Positions 5,174-15,200 of a DNA stretch of 17,307 bases are shown one piece after another. The position numbers and the translations under genes were made by a program. Source of the stretch: Flavobacteriales bacterium (GTDB lineage: Bacteria; Bacteroidota; Bacteroidia; Flavobacteriales; Crocinitomicaceae); the NCBI GenBank assembly GCA_947375085.1, contig CANCEQ010000046.1:1-17307 (forward strand). The letters are read 5' to 3'. The number at the start of each line of letters is the position of its first letter. The first letter of the stretch is position 1. The notes under the pieces were generated by a model. That model saw nothing but the letters and a program-made list of their open reading frames with translations. It was not told where the DNA came from and did not search any database.

Positions 5174-6188
5174 GTTAAAATTAGTATTCATAGCAGTTTT
5201 GGTTTCATTTTTAGGAAATGCACAAAATATTATCACGATAAATGATAAGAATTTTGCGAATTTTCTAGTGATCAATTTTCCTAACTGTATGAATGAAAAT
5301 AAATTAGATGCTTCATGCGACATTATTCGTTCAACTGAAAATTTAAATTTAAACGGACTTCAAATAGAAAATTTAGAAGGTATTCAAGCATTTACAAATT
5401 TGAAAAGTCTTGAGTGTTTAGAAAATAATTTAACTTTCTTACCAGTACTTCCTTCTAATTTAGTGAAATTGGATTGTAGTATGAATCAATTAATTGAATT
5501 ACCAACTTTACCAACTTCTCTTGAAGAATTAAGTTGCGCTGTAAATAAATTAACAAAACTTCCAAATTTACCTGTTGCGTTAAAAGTTCTTTACTGTAAT
5601 TTTAACGAAATTTCTTCTTTACCGGTAATTCCAAATGAATTAGAATATTTAGCTTGTGGATCAAATAAAATTACTTGTTTACCAAAATTACCTTCAACAA
5701 TTTATTTAGGTGATATTGCATTAAACCCATTAAATTGTGTTGCATCTCACGCTGAATGGATGGATGAAGAGAGTTTAAAGTTACCAATTTGTACTGAACA
5801 CTCTCAATCAGAAAAATGCATCTGTATTTCAACTTCAATTATAAGTGTAGATAAAATTGAAAACGAAGAGAATAAATCAATTCAATTAGGCTCTACGATT
5901 GTTTCAAATTTGGAAAAGAATTCATTGTCATTCAAAAATGATTCTGAAATAACAATTTACCCAAATCCATTTGAAAAAAACATTATAGTTGAGTCAAAAG
6001 ATATTATTCAAACTATTAACGTAAGAGATATTGAAGGAAAAATCATCCACCTTCAATCAATAAATGACAAAATTCTTAATTCAACTCATATTGAATTGGA
6101 TTTAAGTGAATTAATCAATGGAATCTATTTTATAGAAACTAGGGTTAATGCAATCGTAACAACCTATAAAGTAATTAAAACTAATTAA
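5172..6188 (+). CDS. Leucine-rich-repeat protein with T9SS C-terminal sorting domain
   Basis: A 338-residue exported protein. The signal peptide is MLKLVFIAVLVSFLGNAQ, followed by an N-terminal cap (INDKNFANFLVINFP). Residues about 58-180 form leucine-rich repeats of the short LPxLPxxLxxLxCxxNxL type with an exact 20-residue period. The C at the second position of each repeat falls at 82, 102, 122, 142 and 162. A low-complexity linker (about 195-255) follows. The end is a type A T9SS sorting domain (about 258-338) with ITIYPNPFEKN, NGIYFIETR and a final YKVIKTN. Such proteins cross the outer membrane through SprA, and their sorting domain is usually removed as they are attached or released. 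SprA is encoded in this window. The ligand or function of the LRR domain cannot be read from sequence. The gene is monocistronic by spacing. Confidence 0.88.
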   Translation: MLKLVFIAVLVSFLGNAQNIITINDKNFANFLVINFPNCMNENKLDASCDIIRSTENLNLNGLQIENLEGIQAFTNLKSLECLENNLTFLPVLPSNLVKLDCSMNQLIELPTLPTSLEELSCAVNKLTKLPNLPVALKVLYCNFNEISSLPVIPNELEYLACGSNKITCLPKLPSTIYLGDIALNPLNCVASHAEWMDEESLKLPICTEHSQSEKCICISTSIISVDKIENEENKSIQLGSTIVSNLEKNSLSFKNDSEITIYPNPFEKNIIVESKDIIQTINVRDIEGKIIHLQSINDKILNSTHIELDLSELINGIYFIETRVNAIVTTYKVIKTN

Positions 6189-6432
6189 TCAACTAAGATT
6201 AACTGCTTATTAGCGATTATTAGATTTTAATAAATCAATCTATTTGGTAAGTATTTCTTAAATAAGTTATTATCAAATTTCATTTAAACAAATAATTAAA
6301 CAGAAGTTTATTCATTGTATACTATTTGTTTTAACAATACGTTAACTTTCAGTTATTCAAATTAATAAAAATAATTCTTTACTTTATTAAAAGAAAATTG
6401 TATATTAACATTAACTATTAATACTCTATACC
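6189..6432. other. AT-rich intergenic region upstream of phoH
   Basis: It holds no gene. It contains the right copy of the 14-bp element (6297-6310) and a near-match -7 box TAACTTTC (6343-6350, last base off consensus) 83 bp before phoH, with TTTG at 6325-6328. No convincing terminator for the LRR gene was found. Confidence 0.3.
6297..6310. repeat. 14-bp element TAAACAGAAGTTTA, right copy
   Basis: An exact inverted copy of the element at 5019-5032. The two copies flank the LRR gene in opposite orientation. The match does not extend beyond 14 bp. Confidence 0.4.
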
Positions 6433-7758
6433 ATGGCTAAGAAAAAAAAAATATACGTACTTGATACGTCCGTTCTACTTCACGACCACCAGGCAATTAT
6501 GAGTTTTGGGGAGAACAATGTAGCGATTCCAATTACGGTATTAGAAGAATTAGACAAATTTAAAGTTGGAAATGATTCCAAAAACTTTAGCGCAAGAGAG
6601 GTAATTCGATTTATCGACAAACTTTCTGGCGAAGCAAGTTTACAAGAATGGATTTCACTTGGTAGTCACCACGGAAGTTTTAAAATTGCTTTAGAAAGCA
6701 ACCCAAGAGAGGTGAATGCAGAATATGTTTATTCTATAGGAAAAAACGATCACAAGATTATCAATGCAGCATTATTTTTAAAGGAAACGGAACCGAAATT
6801 TGAGGTAAAGTTAGTTACCAAAGATATCAATATGCGCATCAAGGCAAAGGCTCTTGGTATAGTAGCAGAAGATTATGCAACGGGTAAAGTAGATCCTGCT
6901 GAATTAGATAAATCTGGAACATATACAATTGATAACGTAGACTCTGAAGTGATTCGTCAAATTTTTACTAGAGGTAAAATTGATGAAGACGGAATTTTAG
7001 GAGAGAAAAAAACTCCAAACGGATATTACATCTTAAAAAATGGTAAAACATCTTCTTTAGTTGTCTATGATGAAGCAAATAAACAAATTGAACGTATTGA
7101 AAAAGAATTTGTTTACGGAATAAAGCCTAAAAATGCCGAACAAGCATTTGCATTTCATGCGCTTCTAAATAACAATGTGAAATTAGTAGCTCTACAAGGT
7201 GTTGCTGGAACTGGTAAAACATTGATCGCACTTGCATCTGCTTTAGAACAAGCGAAAGCATACCAACAAATAATCTTGGCTCGACCAATCGTACCGCTTT
7301 CTAATAAAGAAATTGGTTTCTTACCGGGAGATGCAAATGATAAAATTAGTCCATACATGGAACCGCTTTGGGATAATTTGAAATTCATCAAATCACAATT
7401 TGGCGAAAATGAGAAAAAACACAGAGCAATTCTAGAAATGGAGCAACAAGGTAAAATTGTGATTACTCCTCTTGCTTTTATTAGAGGTAGAAGTTTATCC
7501 AATATTTTATTCATTGTTGATGAAGCGCAAAATTTAACACCGCACGAAATCAAGACGATTATTACGCGTGCAGGTGAGAATACAAAAATCATTTTTACGG
7601 GAGATGTTCATCAAATTGATACACCCTACTTAGATGAACACAGTAATGGTTTGGCTTATTTAATTGATAAATTAAAAGGTCAACCACTTTTTGCTCATGT
7701 TAAACTAGAACGTGGTGAACGATCTGACTTGGCAAACTTAGCAAATGATTTATTGTGA
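6433..7758 (+). CDS. phoH: PhoH-family ATPase with N-terminal PIN domain
   Basis: A 441-residue protein of the PIN-PhoH type (PhoH2/YlaK-like). The N-terminal PIN nuclease-like domain (1-150) has its acidic residues visible: D11 in YVLDTSVLLHD, E39, D106 in GKNDHKII and D131 in VTKDINMR. The C-terminal PhoH domain (about 230-441) has Walker A GVAGTGKT (256-263), the conserved ARPIVPLSNKEIGFLPG, Walker B ILFIVDEAQN (358-367) and FTGDVHQID. Relatives combine RNA cleavage by the PIN domain with helicase or ATPase activity. The precise role in Bacteroidota is not settled. Both sites look intact. It stands alone with a hairpin terminator 23 bp after its stop and is convergent with the epimerase gene. 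Confidence 0.93.
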   Translation: MAKKKKIYVLDTSVLLHDHQAIMSFGENNVAIPITVLEELDKFKVGNDSKNFSAREVIRFIDKLSGEASLQEWISLGSHHGSFKIALESNPREVNAEYVYSIGKNDHKIINAALFLKETEPKFEVKLVTKDINMRIKAKALGIVAEDYATGKVDPAELDKSGTYTIDNVDSEVIRQIFTRGKIDEDGILGEKKTPNGYYILKNGKTSSLVVYDEANKQIERIEKEFVYGIKPKNAEQAFAFHALLNNNVKLVALQGVAGTGKTLIALASALEQAKAYQQIILARPIVPLSNKEIGFLPGDANDKISPYMEPLWDNLKFIKSQFGENEKKHRAILEMEQQGKIVITPLAFIRGRSLSNILFIVDEAQNLTPHEIKTIITRAGENTKIIFTGDVHQIDTPYLDEHSNGLAYLIDKLKGQPLFAHVKLERGERSDLANLANDLL

Positions 7759-7780
7759 AAATTGAGAATTTATTTACTTC

Positions 7781-7811
7781 AAAATCCGTCAATTGGCGGA
7801 TTTTGTTGTTT
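7781..7811 (+). terminator. Rho-independent terminator after phoH
   Basis: Stem AAAATCCGTC / GGCGGATTTT (7781-7790 and 7795-7804) has ten pairs including one G-U, with loop AATT, and is followed by GTTGTTTA. The T-rich tail favours plus-strand termination. It lies between convergent genes, and the AAAA/TTTT ends could give some function in the other direction. Confidence 0.75.
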
Positions 7812-7853
7812 ATATACAGGAATATAGACTTTAATACAAAATATATTAATCAT

Positions 7854-8744
7854 TTATTTTTTCCCATAAATTTTCTTAAACGTCTTATCTAAATCCGTAA
7901 ACTGAAACTTAAATCCTGCATCAACAATTTTCTGATTGGAAACATTAACACCTTTCAACAAAATCACTGCCATTTCTCCAAAAATAAGTTTCATAATAAA
8001 TGCTGGAATTTTAGGGAAGAAAAAAGGTTTTTGTAACACTTTTGCTAATGTTTTAGAAAATTCATTATTAGATCGATTCCCTCCAACAATATTAAACGAT
8101 CCTGCTATAGGATGTTGAATAGCAAACAAAAAAGCATTCGTTAAATCATCAATATGAACCCATGACATAATTTGTTTACCATCTCCTATTGCAGAACCGA
8201 TACCAAATTGAATTGGTTTAGCAATTTTAGAAAGCGCTCCCTCCTTCTCGTCTAAAACAACAGCTGTTCGCATTTTAACGACTCTACAGTCACTTTCGAA
8301 TAAATTAGCTGCATTTTCCCAGCTTTTAACAAGTTGAGACAAATAATCGCTTCCAAATGAATCTTCTTCTGAATACAGTTTCAAATCATCATCAAATCCA
8401 TAACAGGTAATTCCAGAAGCTGAAATATAACTTTCTAAGTCAGGTAAATCGTTTATTAAACTATATAAAAATTTAGTTGGTTCAATTCTAGATAGATATA
8501 ATTCTTCCTTTCTTTTTGTTGTCCAACGGTTATCTCCAATTCCTGCACCACATAAATTGATAATGGTCGAAACATGTTCAAGTGCTTTTTTATCAATCTC
8601 TCCTTTTGAAGGATTCCAATAAAATTCATTATCCGATTTTGGTGAACGAGAAAGAATAAATACTTTATAATTAGATTTCTCTAGTAATTTTTGAATTCTT
8701 CTTCCAATAAATCCTGTTCCTCCTGCAATTAAAATTGTTTTCAT
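7854..8744 (-). CDS. TIGR01777-family NAD(P)-dependent epimerase/dehydratase
   Basis: A 296-residue extended short-chain dehydrogenase (SDR39U1/YfcH-like). The N-terminus MKTILIAGGTGFIGRRI carries the Rossmann glycine motif GGTGFIG (8-14). It is followed by VSTIINLCGAGIGDNRWTTKRKEEL, typical of this family, then YISASGITCYG and SWVHIDDLTNAF, and GSFNIVGGNRSNNEFSK. The C-terminal about 50 residues (PFFFPKIPAFIMKLIFGEMA and the NVSNQKIVDAGFKFQF region) match the DUF1731 tail. The substrate is unknown for the family. It follows the acetyltransferase gene by 27 bp and is probably the last gene of the sprA operon. Confidence 0.9.
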   Translation of the reverse strand: MKTILIAGGTGFIGRRIQKLLEKSNYKVFILSRSPKSDNEFYWNPSKGEIDKKALEHVSTIINLCGAGIGDNRWTTKRKEELYLSRIEPTKFLYSLINDLPDLESYISASGITCYGFDDDLKLYSEEDSFGSDYLSQLVKSWENAANLFESDCRVVKMRTAVVLDEKEGALSKIAKPIQFGIGSAIGDGKQIMSWVHIDDLTNAFLFAIQHPIAGSFNIVGGNRSNNEFSKTLAKVLQKPFFFPKIPAFIMKLIFGEMAVILLKGVNVSNQKIVDAGFKFQFTDLDKTFKKIYGKK

Positions 8745-8771
8745 TCTATAAGGTTAAGGATAATATTGAGA

Positions 8772-9224
8772 TTAAGAGAAATAAATTCTACCGTTTATCC
8801 ATTCAGGGTCAAGTAAAGCATTTTTACGTTTGTAAAAGTCGATTGCAGTTTCATTCCAATCTAATACTTGCCAATCCATTCTCTTGACTTTCTTTTCTTT
8901 TGCAATTTCAACCACTCTATCAAACAATTTTGATCCAATACCTAAACCTCTACTATTTGGTTTTACATAGAAATCTTCTAAGTATAAACAAACACCTTTC
9001 CAAGTAGAATAGGATATATAAAACAAAGCAAAGCCAACTATTTCATCCTCCAATTCGTAAACAATTGCCTCACAAATAGCATCATCAAATAAATGTTTTG
9101 CTAATTCTTCTGCTGAATTTGATACCTCATCAGGAGCTTTCTCAAAAGTTGCTAAATCTTTTATCAGTTGATAAATAGCGAATTCATCACCTCTTTCTGC
9201 CTGTCTAATTATACCCTCTTTCAT
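8772..9224 (-). CDS. GNAT-family N-acetyltransferase (SSAT-like)
   Basis: A 150-residue GNAT enzyme. EIVGFALFYISYSTWKGVCL and YLEDFYVKPNSRGLGIGSKL contain the acetyl-CoA-binding loop RGLGIG (92-97). DWNETAIDFYKRKNA has the usual late tyrosine Y131 as probable general acid. The motif YSTWKG...LYLEDFYV resembles the spermidine/spermine and thialysine acetyltransferase branch, so an amine substrate is possible. This is a sequence-pattern inference only. The start ATG (9224-9222) shares one base with the sprA stop codon (TAATG), indicating translational coupling to sprA. No biochemical link between the two is evident. Confidence 0.88.
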   Translation of the reverse strand: MKEGIIRQAERGDEFAIYQLIKDLATFEKAPDEVSNSAEELAKHLFDDAICEAIVYELEDEIVGFALFYISYSTWKGVCLYLEDFYVKPNSRGLGIGSKLFDRVVEIAKEKKVKRMDWQVLDWNETAIDFYKRKNALLDPEWINGRIYFS

Positions 9225-12200
9225 TATTGAACACCAGCTAAATTAAAACGTAATTTCAAACCACAGCTCATATTTCCTGTTGGATAAGAAGTTGCTATCT
9301 TAGGAGTTGTAATCACTTGGTCATAATATGCTTGAATAACTAAATTTGGTCCAACATTGTAATCTGCTGATGACTTAATAGAGACTACTTTTTGACCAGC
9401 AGTTGCTTGGTTTGAATTCTCAACGATCTTGCGAATTACAGTTAAATTATCACGTATTGATAAATCAAATCTTAAATTAACCGGACTAGCAGGTACATTT
9501 TTAATCGGCATTTTCACCTTAGTAAATTTATAACCGGTTCCAATTACCCATTCAGTACCTAAAACTTCTGTTACTTGATTATTATTTAAAGAAAGTGTTG
9601 CACTTCTATCTTTTTTAATCTCAAATTTAGTTATTAATCCTTGTCCACCAACATTCCAAGTTGCATCAACCCCAATTAAAGGAGAAAAACGTTCTACAAT
9701 TGTTACATTTTGTATAACTCTCTGAGCTTCGAAATTATTATTTATATCACGATTTGTACCCGCTTCGTTTGCTTTTAAGTTGGTTTGCATTCCAGCAATA
9801 GAAACTGTTGAACTATATCCATGGCGAACAACAAAGTTTTTAGCTAATTTTTTCATAAAAGCCATTTTTGTCAAACCGTTATAATTTATACTCCAGTTAG
9901 GAATAGGTAAATTTTTAACCGGATTTACATTTCGTGAATTAACCGTATTATTTGTATAAGATGTTAAAAAAGCACCCAATACCACTTGTTGTTGAGAACC
10001 ATCATAACCATCATAATAACCAGATGATAATTTAGATGAAGTAGGATTAGCTTGGCCTAAAAGAGCAGAAACCAATTGACGATTTTCAAGTAATTTATCA
10101 AAAGTCGCTGAACCATAGTGATTCCCCCTATTTGATAAAGCAAAAGCTGAATTAGTAGAAACTGTTGTATACGTTAATGTTGCTGTTTCAACCTGACTTT
10201 GAGTTCTGAACTGTCCCGATGCATTTGGATCTGTACTAGTTGGATCATCTTTTTGCCATCTGTAAAAATCACTTGAATTATTCGTATAAACTCTATTAGC
10301 ATTCAACTCAATCATAACATCTTTAATTGGTTCAACACTACCTCTTACTGTTATATTTTGAGTATGTGTTACAACATGAGCCTTAGGCAAAGCATCATTT
10401 TTAACCAACCAATTATTGGTAGTATTTCCAACTTCTGTACTTCTAGATGATGCCAAAGTAGTAACATCATATCCATTTGGTCTTCCTAATAAATCATAAC
10501 CTTGCTTACCGAATGTAAAACTTGTCAATGGAGAATTTAATCCATTTGAAGTACCTAAAATTCTAGTATCTTGATTAAATCCTGGGAGTAAAGTCCCATC
10601 TGTCATAGAATAAGTACCAGACACATTTCTAACACTCATCAACATTCTAGCTAAGAAACCTGCCAACGGATCTACACTTTCTTTTCTGCGTTCTTCTCTG
10701 TCTTTTTTACGTTTCTCTTTGCGCTCTTTTCTTTTTTCCTTCCTTTCTCTCTTACGCTTTTCTTTTTTCTCTTCTTCTGTCATTTCTGACTCAGGTTTTT
10801 CTACAACTGGAGGTTTATTTTCCGTTGTAGTCTTCCCTTTTATATCGTCTACTTTTTCAGTAATTTTCGATTTTGAACTTACAGCCTGTCTTTGATTTTT
10901 ACCCTCACTATTTACTTTTTTCAAATAAGGAACTTTATTATACAAGTTCGTGAAATTCATCTGACTTGTCATATTGACTGTTCGAGTATTTTGAATAGTA
11001 TTTCCGAAATCTGTTTGTCCTAAAGGTGCGCGTTGCCAATTATATGATCCTCCATATTTAACATTCCCTGTCATCCAATTTAAGGCTGGAATTTTATCTA
11101 AAGGAAGATTGTATCCTAATGAAAAATTTTGGGTATATTCCATTGTTTTACCTCCACTTTGAAGCTGAGCTGCAATTGTATCTTTGAAAGCTCTATAACC
11201 ATCAGGATTGTCTTTTTTATTAACTTGGCCTTGACCTTCTTCAAAGATTGATTTGTTTGTAGCGTCAAACGTAAACTTTAAATTCTTCGTTATATCGTAC
11301 CCTAAGGTATATTGGCGTCTCCAAGTAAATTGTTTGACATAAACTGCTCTGAAATTATAATCTGGAACCAAGTTATTTCTAATTTGTCGTTCATTATAAC
11401 TTCTCATTAAATCATTCGTGAAAGCTACATTTTTAGGTACTAAGAACAAATTCATATCCTTCACAATCGCCCACCATTTAGACTTTTGTATGAATTTCAC
11501 ATTCTTAAAAGGTTCTAATGGTTTGGCATTAAAAGAATAATTATAATTTAACCCACCCGTATACGTTTTGGTTCTATCGTATTTCGTATTGAAATCTTTC
11601 TTTAAATTTTCAGCATACGAATAACTTGCAGCCCAATTCGAAACTTTCCAAAAATGTGGAGTTGAACCAGCTGCTGCTTCTTTTCGAACATTCGTGAAAT
11701 TAAATGATTTACGTTCATTTAAATCTTGTCCTAATTGAGCTTTTTCTTTTCTCGTTTTTAAATCATAATCCGCTAATTTAATGTCAGGATTAAACGGATC
11801 GTATTCAGGATTTATAACATTTAATGAATGTCCATAGAAAAAAGGTAATGAAAGTCGAGTTTGCTTTCCAAAAAATTGCCCTAATTGAATATTTGTGTTT
11901 AAATCAAGTCCGATTTTTTCATTTCGTTGACGTTCTTGTACTCTACTCTCAACACTTCCCCAATTCACTCCACTATAATTTCCAGACATTGAAATGTTAG
12001 CAAAATCAGCAGCCTGAACTTGAGCTTGAGCTACTGCAGCGGAACCTCCTTCACTAGTAAAATCGGTTAATCGTAACTCATTTACCCAAATAATTGCACA
12101 CTGAGGAGCACCATTATCTACACCCCCATTTGGCCAAGGATTTTTCTGTGTTTTAGCTGGATTACGAACACCAATCATGATCGTTTTTATCCCTTGTAAA

Positions 12201-15200
12201 TTGGGACTTCCTTTCACCTTCAACATCCTTTTTGGATTTTTAGGATCGATTTCTGAATACTCTAAAACATACGAAATAGTATTACTACCATTCTCTACTG
12301 CTTTATTTCTTGCTGCTTTTAAATTCAGTAAATCTTCAAAAACAATCTCCATATTGTTAGACTCAGGCCAAATATCTTCGGGAAGCGTAGCACCGTGAGC
12401 TGTTTTGTTCAATGGGAATTCGTATTCATAATAATTATCAGAAAAATCAGAACCTAAACGAGCAAACAAGGTTAAATCTTCATTGTTATAAGGCATTGCA
12501 GCACTCACTTCTTCAGCATGCACAAACATTTTCAATTTCTTATACGTTCGAACGTCAAATTGTACGTTTTTATAAGTCGCTCTTGCATCACCATCTTTCA
12601 AATTACAAACATCTAACACTAATGATTGCTCATTTAATTGACGTTGAACCGCTTGAGATGGATCTGTTTCACGCACAATTCCAGGAGGAACTTCGTATTT
12701 AATCGGCTGACGCTGATCGTTTTCTTCTACGTTTACTGTTCCAATATTAAAAGCTGTAGAATTAGGTTCTGGATTTAATCCATCTCCCGGTTGATTCAAA
12801 TCATCCACATATTTTCTCCATTCACCTCTAACTAATTCTAATTTTGCAAAACGTAAAACAACCTCTTCATCAAAATCTTTCACGAACATTCGCATAAAAC
12901 GAATAGATCTAAAATCCTGAATTCCATTTACTTTTCGTTGATATTCTTTTACTGGAACTTTAAATTGAATCCATCGTTCTTTCTTTTGAGTTGTTCCTGA
13001 TCCTACCGTTAATTCTTGAATACTTGTAATATAGTTTTTTCCCTCTACAATTTCATTTGGACGAAGACTAACTCTATATTGAAAATAACTTTCTGATTCT
13101 GCTAAATTGTTATCTCCATTTATATCTTCAATATCGGGAGATGTATTTGCCGCAGTTGGATATGCCCCTTGATTAATAGAATTAGACATCGTAGGAGTAG
13201 GTGAATTCCCCTCTAACCCATTGTATTTTTTATATCTTCCTAAAATATTTACTTTATCTGCATCATATCGATCATCTCTATAATACGTATAATCATCATT
13301 CGATGGATCTGAAATCATTTTAGCCTTCGCAGCAGGAGATAAAGTAGCATTATTATTTACCCAATTTACATAATTCGTATAAGCATTTAACTCATCAGTA
13401 TCTTTGTATCCATCTAATCCAACATCTTGATTCGCTCTTGCAACATCGTCATTATCAAAAGCATTAACAATTGATTGTTGTGAAGATACTCGAGCCCAAA
13501 TCGTCGTATCTAAATCATTTTGAATACTAACCCCTTTAGCTGGTAAACCATTTTCAAAACTTTTATGTGCATCTGGTAATAAATCTTCTGAAATATTTCC
13601 TAAATTGAAATACAAAGTTCCACCATTATGAGGTGCATTTGGATTTACATTTTCAGCATCTACGTTAAATGGGTCTAACATCCAAAATTGAATGTACTGA
13701 ATATTACTTTGCTCAAAATCATTTGTTGAAAGCGAACGCATAATACCACCCCAACGATCTTCAGGATTCACCCATGTCCCATCCGGGTTTACAGTAGACG
13801 TTGTATCATAATTATACATCCCTCTTTCTAAAGGATAATAAGCTAAATCAAGTGTCTGAATGGGAGTTGGCGTACCGTAAGCTAATTGTGTATTTGGAAA
13901 TAATTCTTTTGTTTGAATAATCCTCATACGACTATCTGAAAGCATTTCAGGATCATCTTTTATGTGTTGAGGAGTATAACTATTACTCGCATAAAATAAC
14001 TGGTCAATTTGGTACCAAGCAATTTTTGAACGTTTGAAATTATTCGGTAATAATTTAGTTTTAGCTTCTGGAAATAAGTCATCTTGACCCTGTGGAATAG
14101 TTGCTAATTTCCAAGCATTTTGAGATTTTAAATCGATTGTACTTTGAGCACCTTCAAAATCATCTACATATGAAATCCCAGCTTTACTAATTGCACTTGG
14201 TGCACCCGGAATAATATGCGCAAACTCACCTGTAAAAGATAAAGTTGATTTCTCAATAGTAGAAATCACAGGTAACATATCCACCATTTTTGTTAAAAAA
14301 GGAAGATTTGTTTTATATGCAACATCAAGACCTAAAATATTATTTTTAAAAGGCTCACTTCCAATATCCACTTTCTGTGTAACAGGACGTTCCATCATTC
14401 TCATCCATGTTGCACCAACGTTGAAATTTGGATTAAATCTATAATTATATCTACCTCCAACTAACGATTTCGATTGAAAACCAAAAACCGAATTACTTTC
14501 AATCGATATTTTAATTGGTGTATTTGATTCTAAAATTCCTGTATTTAAAATTTTAACTCTCCCTAAATTATAATCCACTGTATAATCTGTTCCTTCAATT
14601 AATTTAATTCCACCAGCAGTAACAGAAACAGCTCCTTCTGGAACGTTCAATGCATTTAATGGAATATCTGAAGTAACTGTAGATTGATATTCTCCTTTAA
14701 AACTAAATCGATTTTTACTTGGTATTTGTTGAGCAGCAGTTTTTGTAGAATCGTATAATTCGGTATAAGCTACTTGATCTATTGTAACATCTGAAAGCCC
14801 TGCTGTTTTTAATTTAGATTTTAATGTTGCTCCAAATGGTTCAATCGTTGAGAAGTAAACTCTACCGTTTTTAGTATTGATGGTTCCTCCATTATCAGCT
14901 TTGTTTCCGTTAAAATTCATTGGAGCAAAATCGAAAACACCATCACCAAAAGGTTGGTTATTTTGATTGATTTTATCCATATCTAACAATTCTACAAGCA
15001 ATTTGTCATCTACTCCAGGATATGGGAAAAATGGGACTGGTAATGAAGTTGATGGATTATTATATAAAACATTCATTTTAAACCCTTGCTGACCAACTTG
15101 ATAAGCTCCAATTGAATAAACATTTTTCATCATCAAATCCCATAATTTATTTTTAGGATTTGTAATAGTCGGTTTTAATAATTTAACAATCAAAGCAGAC

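Noticed and set aside
7155..7592. 145-codon minus-strand frame within phoH
   Set aside because: PhoH Walker motifs occupy the plus strand here. The antisense translation shows no family features and has no promoter.
12177..12702. Two plus-strand frames of 73 and 96 codons inside sprA
   Set aside because: sprA is continuous and conserved across this stretch. These are antisense shadows.
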